From contig JAQVUB010000176.1 of assembly GCA_028699735.1 (NCBI GenBank), positions 1 to 6,028 on the forward strand: DNA of 6,028 nt, in the 5' to 3' direction. A program made the translations under genes and the position numbers. Under the pieces are notes generated by a model. That model worked only from the letters and a program-made list of their open reading frames with translations, had not been told where the DNA came from and ran no database searches. Shown here piece after piece: positions 1-5,034 of the stretch. The DNA comes from Lentisphaeria bacterium. Lineage in GTDB: Bacteria; Verrucomicrobiota; Lentisphaeria; Oligosphaerales; Oligosphaeraceae. Position 1 is the stretch's first letter. The number at the start of each line of letters is the position of its first letter.

Positions 1-167
1 ACCCGGTTTTCCGGGATCCAGAATCCATGGAAATCAAGGATCGGCAGGGAAAAGCGGATTTGCAGCATTCCGCTTTTCTGCACCAGCAAAATGGGTGTTT
101 GCAGGTAATCACCGGATACATCCAGAGTCTGGTATTCTTCAGAATTAAAGGAAAAAGAGATTTTCAT
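1..167 (-). CDS. 5' end of a leftward gene of unknown function, cut by the window edge
   Basis: Reading the minus strand from an ATG at 167-165 gives 55 codons without a stop up to the left edge. The protein begins MKISFSFNSEEYQTLDV and, near the edge, reads LDFHGFWIPENR. It has no signal peptide or membrane segment. Strand-like alternation of hydrophobic and polar residues suggests a beta-rich N-terminal domain. The style recalls the N-terminal beta domains that precede catalytic domains in glycosidases such as the GH36/GH31 group, but I cannot support a family. No strong Shine-Dalgarno precedes the ATG (only AAGAA about 6 bases upstream), so the start is provisional. The gene is transcribed away from the rest of the window. 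A plus-strand frame over the same bases gives a protein with no family character and was not preferred. An unbroken frame of 55 codons is modest evidence. Confidence 0.55.
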   Translation of the reverse strand, partial: MKISFSFNSEEYQTLDVSGDYLQTPILLVQKSGMLQIRFSLPILDFHGFWIPENR

Positions 168-250
168 GTGTTAAATTCTTGTTGTGGTGGATGGAGTTGG
201 GTGAATGACAGTGGCAATACGTCAGTAAAGCTGCTAACGGTAGAATTCTT

Positions 251-374
251 TTTGAACAATGAAAAGCACGAAACGACCCGAAAAAATTTCATGGGAAGCT
301 GCTTTGACTGCGAGAATGCGTTGTTCATCCCATGCATTTTTTTCGGATCGTTTGTGTCTTTCGTTGTAAAAAAA
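251..374. repeat. Intergenic inverted repeat, copy 1 (arms about 46 bases, loop about 31)
   Basis: The left arm (251-296) pairs imperfectly with the right arm (328-374). The outer part of the left arm, ACAATGAAAAGCACGAAACG, matches the reverse complement of the right arm, ACAACGAAAGACACAAACG, with small bulges. The inner part carries a perfect CATGGGA (290-296) / TCCCATG (328-334) pair. A-tracts start at 262, 271 and 281, about one helical turn apart. The element lies in the gap between the divergent genes, and its right arm ends 65 bases before the next start codon. It shares its core with the copies at 1089-1157 and 4775-4971. Open frames across it are repeat translation and not genes. Confidence 0.8.
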
Positions 375-427
375 TACTATTGTTACCCTGTTTCACTGGC
401 GCAATACTGACAGTGCCTTGGGCAGAA

Positions 428-433
428 AAGGAG
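428..433 (+). promoter_or_regulatory. Shine-Dalgarno that fixes the start at 440
   Basis: AAGGAG lies 6 bases before the ATG at 440. An in-frame upstream ATG at 332 would add 36 residues, but those come from the repeat arm and have no ribosome-binding site, so 440 is preferred. Confidence 0.8.
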
Positions 434-439
434 CGGAAG

Positions 440-1081
440 ATGGCTGGAAGAATTCAAAAGGAATTGGAAATTGTACTTTTGGGGATTGAAATTCCGTCAT
501 TGAACGGGAAGAATCACTCAACCCATATCCTGCAGTCTGCTCTGATTTGGCCACGTTGCGGGATCGCCCAGAAAAACAGTGAAAAACAGTTGGCATTGAC
601 AGGCGGAAAGCTTGATCTGAGAAACGCCGGCTGGTGCAGACAAATCCTCTTCAAGGAAGTCGTTGAAAGCCTTTTTGGACTGGAATTGAAACTGACGGCC
701 TCATTGAGCCAGTCCGAACTGGCGGATTTTGGACGCTTCATCGCTGGACAAGCCCTGGATATCGGCGCCGACGAAATCGAAGACCGAATTCCGGGTGGAC
801 AACTGGCCAGTCTGCCGCTCGTATACTTTAGCAGAAACTTGCTGAAAAACAAGACGCCGGAAGTGATTGCCAGCGGTACTCTTGACCTGAGTGCAGAACA
901 GTTTATGGAAGGAGAAACGCTGGAGCTGGAACTGCCCCTCATTTCTCAACGTGAACTGATGCGACAACAACGCATCGGCGGAAAAAGAGGCCCCATCAAG
1001 TATACCCGGGAAAAACGGCTCGGCAAAGGCGAACCCGACGGCAGCGCCCGAATCGCATTCCGGGTGCTGGAAAAAAAATAA
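440..1081 (+). CDS. Uncharacterised 213-residue protein, probably cytoplasmic
   Basis: I do not recognise this family. The protein has no signal peptide, membrane segment or obvious catalytic motif. Residues 7-18 (KELEIVLLGIEI) look like an opening beta strand. Residues 68-106 look like a helical or mixed segment containing FKEVVESLFGLELKL. Residues 143-166 alternate as in beta strands (IASGTLDLS, then TLELELPL). Residues 171-196 are strongly basic (RQQRIGGKRG, TREKRLGKG) and could contact nucleic acid or another polyanion. The sequence ends in VLEKK, encoded by an A8 run just before the TAA stop. The start at 440 is set by AAGGAG at 428-433. It probably stands alone: a repeat lies on each side, and the next gene has its own promoter. 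A real gene is likely because the frame is long, has a good ribosome-binding site and shows protein-like composition. The function is unknown. Confidence 0.8.
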   Translation: MAGRIQKELEIVLLGIEIPSLNGKNHSTHILQSALIWPRCGIAQKNSEKQLALTGGKLDLRNAGWCRQILFKEVVESLFGLELKLTASLSQSELADFGRFIAGQALDIGADEIEDRIPGGQLASLPLVYFSRNLLKNKTPEVIASGTLDLSAEQFMEGETLELELPLISQRELMRQQRIGGKRGPIKYTREKRLGKGEPDGSARIAFRVLEKK

Positions 1082-1088
1082 CCGCTTC

Positions 1089-1157
1089 TTTAACAACGAA
1101 AAGACACGAAAGGACACAAAAAATTTTTGTGGCTTTTCGTGTCTTTCGTGGTTAAAA
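1089..1157. repeat. Intergenic inverted repeat, copy 2 (almost no loop)
   Basis: This is a near-continuous imperfect palindrome. The left arm begins TTTAACAACGAAAAGACACG, and the reverse complement of the right arm begins TTTAACCACGAAAGACACG. The arms meet at an AAAAAATTTTT centre (1118-1128). Only one-base bulges and a few mismatches interrupt the 33-35 bp arms. A-tracts and then T-tracts recur about every 10 bases. The element begins 8 bases after the stop of the 440-1081 gene. A hairpin here could end transcription, but no T-run follows the right arm (AAAAAGGGG follows), so it is not a classical intrinsic terminator on the plus strand. Confidence 0.85.
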
Positions 1158-1211
1158 AGGGGTTCTTCCGCTTGCCAGATATTTATTTGTATTTTTTTTT
1201 ATTATTTTGTA

Positions 1212-1240
1212 TTGACATATATTAATACGCTGATTATATT
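1212..1240 (+). promoter_or_regulatory. Near-consensus sigma-70 promoter of the GntR-GH38 gene
   Basis: TTGACA (1212-1217) is a perfect -35 box. It is followed by a 17-base spacer and TATATT (1235-1240), which is one base from the consensus TATAAT. The start of transcription would be near 1247, giving a leader of about 27 bases. The sequence just upstream (about 1178-1211) is very rich in T and A and could act as an UP element. The spacer contains a partial dyad, ATATTAAT-ACGCTG-ATTATAT, which could be an operator that overlaps the polymerase site. Confidence 0.75.
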
Positions 1241-1258
1241 GTTTTCAAGTTCACTTAT

Positions 1259-1264
1259 GAAAGG
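1259..1264 (+). promoter_or_regulatory. Moderate Shine-Dalgarno of the GntR-GH38 gene
   Basis: GAAAGG ends 9 bases before the ATG at 1274. It is weaker than the AAGGAG-type sites of the other plus-strand genes, although the promoter above it is strong. Confidence 0.5.
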
Positions 1265-1273
1265 TTTTTTTCC

Positions 1274-3961
1274 ATGGCATTAAAGAGCAGTCCGACAAAG
1301 AAGCAGCAAGTAATTGACGCGATCCTGGAGAATATTCTTTCCGGGGCGATCTCTCCGGGGGAGCGTTTGGCGAAGGTTCGTGAAATGTCTCAGCATTTCA
1401 AGGTCAGTTTGTGCGTGATCCAGAATGCCTTGAGGGAGCTGGTGACCGATGGTTTTATCGAGTGTCGCGGCGCCAGCGGATTTTTTGTTTTGCCCAACCG
1501 CTCTGAGTCTTGTGCAAAGAATGGCGCTGCTGCTGGCTGCGCGGTGCGTTCTGCTTTGCCGGAGAAGATGTTTTTGAGTTGCCTTCATCATTCGGATCTG
1601 GTATGGAACCGTACCTATGTTGAGTACGCGCAAGTCCGCAAGGAACAGATTGACCAAGTGCGGGCGTATTTTGCCAAATATCCGGATTTCCATTTTCATT
1701 TTGACCAGGCGGAAGTTGTCCGGGTTTATCTCGAACAGCATCCGGAGGCTTTGCCGGAGTTTCGCCAATATGTGAAGGAAGGCCGTCTTGAACTGCTGGG
1801 TGGGCTGGCGATTCCGGATTTGAACCTGTGTCAGGGGGAATCCCTGTTGCGCAATCTGCTGCAAGGCAGAGCGTGGTACAACCGTCATTTTGGGATAGAG
1901 CCGGAGATTGGCGGGATGATGGATGCTTTCGGGATGTGTTCCCAGTTGCCGCAGATTTTGCAGTTGGCCGGATATCGCTACCTGGTTCCCGGGCGCATGC
2001 CGAATCTCAATCCGGCCATTGATGGCAACCGTCCATTTTTGTGGCAGGGTCTGGATGGCAGCCGGGTCGTGGTGGCCAACAGTGCCGCCTGCGTCACGCA
2101 TCAGGGCTATGTCACCAACGTACCGGTGATTTATCCGCCTTCGGTACGTCTAGGGCAGACCGTGGCCAGCCTGAAACAACTCGAAGGCGATGCCCTCGTT
2201 TTCTATTTTACTGAACTCGGGGTGCTGGAAGAGGATCTGTTCTGGATCATCGAAGTGGCCAACCGCCAGGGGGGACGGCCGGTGACTTTCGGAAGAGTCG
2301 CTGATTTCATGGCACGCATCGATTCCAGTACTTTGCCACTGTTCAGCGGCGAAATGAATCCCGTTTTCAGTGGCTGTTATACCACCCGCATCGCTGTCAA
2401 GCAAGGAGTACGTAAAGCCGAACACCTGTTGTTTCAGGCGGAGGCACTGGCGGCGCTCAGTGAATGCAAAGTTGATTTTGATCCACTCTGGCACGAACTG
2501 ATTTTGACCCAGTTTCATGATGCCATTTGCGGTTGCCATACCGACAAAGCCAATCAGGAAATCGAGGAGAAAATTACTTTTGTGCAAGGGGAATGCCAGT
2601 CAGTTATTGAGAGAAGTCTTGATCAGCTTTCTGCCGGGCCGTTAACGGTGTTCAATCCTCATCCGCAGGGCGGTCTATATCTGGTCGAGGCGGAGCTGGA
2701 TAAGGGTCAGGTGCCTGCCGGAGTCCCGGTGCAGCGCCTGGGCGACCAGTTGTATTTCGAAGCGGAACTGCCTGCCTTGGGCACAGCCGGGTTCCAGTTG
2801 CAGAAGGAAAAAAATGCCAGCTCGAGCAGTGAAGTGCTTCAGGGCACGAACAGTATTGCCACTCCATATTTCCAGGCAAATTTCAAAGATGGGCGTGCGG
2901 AGATCGTCGATGTCCAGTCCGCCCGAAATGTCTTCGGCAGCAATTTTGGCGAGATACTCTTCCGCTGGGACAATGGATCGATGTGGACGGAGAGTTTTAT
3001 GAATGAGCCCTGCGGTTCGGAATGCCAGGATGAAGAGCTCGTCGAAATCAGTGAAGGGCCTCTTTTTTTCCAGGTGGTGACCGCCGGACGGGTACGTCCC
3101 GGGCGCAAGCCGAAATCCGGCAATCATGGAGACTACTGGACCGGCTTTGGCTCACTGGCCTTCCGGCGGGAATTTATTTTCCCCAAACATCAACCGTACT
3201 TCCGGCTGAATTTGCAGATTGACTGGCAGGGCAAGAACACAAAAGTCGGCATCCGCTTTCCAGTCCGCCTGGAGCCGGCGAATGCGGTCGGAACGTATGC
3301 GGTTCCTTTTGGCAGCATGATTCGCCGCCCCTACTTTGAAGTACCCTGCGAATATGCATCGACTGCGATGGCTTTGAACCGGCAGGATTATCAGCATGCT
3401 TCTGGAGACTGGCCGGCGCTGGACTGGATCAATTACAGTGACAATCTGGGCGGGCTGAGCATTGCCAACAGCGGCACCCCTGGCCATCAGCTGGTTGGCA
3501 AAAATATCCTGGTTGCTTTGCTGCGCAGCGGCAGTCGTTGCGCCGATGGCAGTATGTATCCACAGGAAGGATCCTTCGATCAGGGAAGACATACCTTCGC
3601 TTTCGCCTTTCAGGCACACTCCCCAGCCGAATTGGGTAAGGCAGTGCAACTGGGTGCATTGCTGAACCGACCGCCCCTGTGCCGGCAAGGCAAGGCCAAA
3701 ACCGTCAGCAAAAAATCCGACAGCCTTTTTCAGTATGAGCAACCCAATATCGCTCTTTCGGCAATTCACACATGTCCTGACGGCGGAATTCTAGTCCGTC
3801 TATACGAAAGCATCGGGCGCAGTGAGCCGGCACTCAAAATTGACACCAAATATCAGGTCTTTGTGACTGATTGCAGGGGGCAGAACGCTGTTCTAGTGTC
3901 AGATCAAACCCTGTCTTTCACGCCCTTTGAAGTCAAAACCATCAAATTAACAAGCAAGTGA
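1274..3961 (+). CDS. Fusion of a GntR winged-helix DNA-binding domain and a GH38 alpha-mannosidase
   Basis: Residues 8-75 form a GntR-type winged helix: a first helix (QQVIDAILENILSG), the AISPGERL turn, an HTH at about 36-57 (VREMSQHF then VSLCVIQNALREL), and the wing FIECRGASGFFVL. A short Ala/Cys-rich linker (76-97) follows. Residues 98-350 match the GH38 catalytic barrel, with HHSDLVW supplying HxD (H106, D108) and MMDAFGMCSQLPQIL supplying the expected nucleophile and zinc ligand D217. Residues 355-450 are the mannosidase middle domain (NPVFSGCYTTRIAVKQ, then LTQFHD with zinc ligand H415). Residues 455-893 are the C-terminal beta domains, beginning VFNPHP. There is no signal peptide, so it should act in the cytoplasm, as is usual for bacterial GH38. 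The family removes alpha-linked mannose; the exact substrate is unknown. Without the head, the GH38 part is of normal bacterial length (about 800 residues). The frame is unbroken. It has its own promoter and is followed after 43 bases by a pseudopilin gene. Regulation of its own or nearby promoters is inference. Confidence 0.93.
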   Translation: MALKSSPTKKQQVIDAILENILSGAISPGERLAKVREMSQHFKVSLCVIQNALRELVTDGFIECRGASGFFVLPNRSESCAKNGAAAGCAVRSALPEKMFLSCLHHSDLVWNRTYVEYAQVRKEQIDQVRAYFAKYPDFHFHFDQAEVVRVYLEQHPEALPEFRQYVKEGRLELLGGLAIPDLNLCQGESLLRNLLQGRAWYNRHFGIEPEIGGMMDAFGMCSQLPQILQLAGYRYLVPGRMPNLNPAIDGNRPFLWQGLDGSRVVVANSAACVTHQGYVTNVPVIYPPSVRLGQTVASLKQLEGDALVFYFTELGVLEEDLFWIIEVANRQGGRPVTFGRVADFMARIDSSTLPLFSGEMNPVFSGCYTTRIAVKQGVRKAEHLLFQAEALAALSECKVDFDPLWHELILTQFHDAICGCHTDKANQEIEEKITFVQGECQSVIERSLDQLSAGPLTVFNPHPQGGLYLVEAELDKGQVPAGVPVQRLGDQLYFEAELPALGTAGFQLQKEKNASSSSEVLQGTNSIATPYFQANFKDGRAEIVDVQSARNVFGSNFGEILFRWDNGSMWTESFMNEPCGSECQDEELVEISEGPLFFQVVTAGRVRPGRKPKSGNHGDYWTGFGSLAFRREFIFPKHQPYFRLNLQIDWQGKNTKVGIRFPVRLEPANAVGTYAVPFGSMIRRPYFEVPCEYASTAMALNRQDYQHASGDWPALDWINYSDNLGGLSIANSGTPGHQLVGKNILVALLRSGSRCADGSMYPQEGSFDQGRHTFAFAFQAHSPAELGKAVQLGALLNRPPLCRQGKAKTVSKKSDSLFQYEQPNIALSAIHTCPDGGILVRLYESIGRSEPALKIDTKYQVFVTDCRGQNAVLVSDQTLSFTPFEVKTIKLTSK

Positions 3962-3990
3962 GCAAATGAAATCATCAATCAAAGAAGTCC

Positions 3991-4000
3991 AAAAGGAGGT
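3991..4000 (+). promoter_or_regulatory. Very strong Shine-Dalgarno that fixes the start at 4005
   Basis: AAAAGGAGGT is a near-perfect anti-16S match, placed 4-5 bases before the ATG at 4005. An in-frame ATG at 3966 would add 13 residues (MKSSIKEVQKEVT), but these are encoded by the ribosome-binding region itself. Confidence 0.85.
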
Positions 4001-4004
4001 CACG

Positions 4005-4757
4005 ATGAAGAGACGGGCAAAAAAACGGAGTGCTTTTACCCTTATCGAGTTGCTGGTAGTTATCGCAATTATCGCTATTCTGGCCAGTATGTTGCTGCCG
4101 GCTTTAAGCAGGGCACGAGCTATGGCCCGGAAAATTGATTGTTCTTCCCGTTTACGTCAGATTGGTCTGTATCAGACGATGTACTCGAATGATTACGACA
4201 ATTGGCTGGTTCCAAGCTGGTCCGGAATTTTGCCGAATGGAGATTCCGGTGAATACTACAGCATGCTCAGTTATACCGGGTATTATCAGCAGACAAGGAC
4301 CTATTGCCGTGACAAAGCGCAAAGTAACGGGAAAAGTATTTTTCAATGCCCGAGTGATCTTAGAACCGGTTTTCCCCGGCCAAGCGAGCCGGGCTATGTT
4401 CGAACGGTCAGCTATGGCATTAACAACGTGATTACCCAACCTCAGGAAAACGCCGCCTACAAATGGTTCAAACAGGAAACGCTGCTGGGCAAAGTCAAAA
4501 AAGGAGGAGCGTCCTCGGTAATGCTTTTTGGAGAGTCGGGAGACATGGATCATGCGTCCTATAAAAAAGATGCTGATCTGTATTATCTCAATCCCTATGA
4601 ATTGGGGGCTTTGGCTTTCCGTCACGAAAATGCCATCAACATGGGAATGCTTGATGGAAGTGTGCAGAGTGGAAATCGAAATAACACCCCTTGCGTCAGT
4701 TCATATAAAACCTGGCAGGATCCGCATAAACACATCATGTGGGGACGCTTCTGGTAA
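4005..4757 (+). CDS. Type II-secretion/type IV-like pseudopilin with H-X9-DG motif
   Basis: The 250-residue protein starts with a basic leader (MKRRAKKRSA) followed by FTLIELLVVIAIIAIL. The prepilin peptidase site would lie between A10 and F11, and the conserved glutamate (E15) is at +5 of the mature chain. The hydrophobic stretch runs from about 11 to 33 and continues into the amphipathic helix ALSRARAMARK, as in pseudopilins. Near the C-terminus, H207 is followed by nine residues and D217-G218 (HENAINMGMLDG), the H-X9-DG prepilin-processing-associated motif. Residues 117-120 carry the QCPSD pattern common in the group. The -1 position is Ala instead of the usual Gly, which some prepilin peptidases accept. 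It is expected in the inner membrane or in a periplasmic/surface pseudopilus. A 43-base gap with no promoter suggests co-transcription with the mannosidase fusion. Its specific role is unknown; glycan capture or enzyme display is speculation. Confidence 0.92.
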   Translation: MKRRAKKRSAFTLIELLVVIAIIAILASMLLPALSRARAMARKIDCSSRLRQIGLYQTMYSNDYDNWLVPSWSGILPNGDSGEYYSMLSYTGYYQQTRTYCRDKAQSNGKSIFQCPSDLRTGFPRPSEPGYVRTVSYGINNVITQPQENAAYKWFKQETLLGKVKKGGASSVMLFGESGDMDHASYKKDADLYYLNPYELGALAFRHENAINMGMLDGSVQSGNRNNTPCVSSYKTWQDPHKHIMWGRFW

Positions 4758-4780
4758 GTCGAGGGCGTCCAAGGTTTTTT
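4743..4780 (+). terminator. Possible intrinsic terminator after the pseudopilin gene
   Basis: GGACGC (4743-4748) pairs with GCGTCC (4765-4770) across a 16-base loop. AAGG and then six T residues (4775-4780) follow. The left arm overlaps the last codons of the gene. The short stem, large loop and 4-base offset of the T-run make it a weak candidate. The T-run also begins repeat copy 3. Confidence 0.4.
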
Positions 4781-4971
4781 AACCACAAAAAACACGAAAA
4801 GATACGAAAAGTTAGTAGAAGAGCTGATGTCGCAACTTGAGATTTCTTAATCGGAATTTGCTTTTTGTTGCCCTTAGCTTGAATGACGACAAAAATTCTG
4901 AATGTTATGATCAAGTCACCAATCCAACTCTAAAAAACGTTCGTATTTTTTCGGGTCTTTCGTTGTTAAAT
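4775..4971. repeat. Intergenic inverted repeat, copy 3 (122-base interior)
   Basis: The left arm (4775-4813) contains ACACGAAAAG and ATACGAAAAG in tandem. The right arm (4936-4971) reads, as reverse complement, ATTTAACAACGAAAGACCCG and onward to ATACGAACGTT, so the arms pair imperfectly over about 36 bases. A-tracts in the left arm begin at 4787, 4797 and 4807, exactly 10 bases apart. The interior (4814-4935) has no open frame of note and no clear likeness to the interiors of the other copies. With 4758-4774 and 4972-5034, this element accounts for the whole gap between the pseudopilin and the next gene. Confidence 0.75.
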
Positions 4972-5022
4972 CTTTGGTTCCACTAATGATCGGACATCAT
5001 TTACCCCCTGCAGTAACCTGAA

Positions 5023-5028
5023 AAGGAG
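5023..5028 (+). promoter_or_regulatory. Shine-Dalgarno that fixes the start at 5035
   Basis: AAGGAG, within AAAAGGAGAT (5021-5030), lies 6 bases before the ATG at 5035. It supports this start, which also gives a well-formed signal peptide. Confidence 0.8.
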
Positions 5029-5034
5029 ATCGAA

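Noticed and set aside
27..410. Plus-strand open frame of 127 codons at the left end
   Set aside because: It has no ribosome-binding site, overlaps the likely minus-strand gene, and its second half is translated repeat arm. Its composition (many Cys, Phe and Trp) does not look like a real protein.
394..415. CACTG ... CAGTG inverted repeat before the 440 gene, considered as an operator
   Set aside because: Only 5 bases per arm with a 12-base gap; this is expected by chance and has no further support.
332..439. Upstream extension of the 440-1081 gene from an ATG at 332
   Set aside because: The added 36 residues come from the repeat and spacer, and AAGGAG at 428-433 clearly serves the ATG at 440.
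1280..2101. Long minus-strand frame of 273 codons inside the fusion gene
   Set aside because: It is antisense to the GntR and GH38 domains, which have clear family motifs. It has no recognisable motif itself and is a shadow of codon bias.
3152..3769. Minus-strand frame of 205 codons opposite the C-terminal mannosidase domain
   Set aside because: No family character and no start signal; the opposite strand carries a continuous GH38 protein.
4814..4935. Interior of repeat copy 3 considered as a tRNA or known riboswitch
   Set aside because: No cloverleaf, T-loop motif or recognisable riboswitch core could be found by eye.
251..4971. Repeats considered as a CRISPR array
   Set aside because: The copies are palindromic, kilobases apart and imperfect, with no regular spacers and no cas genes.
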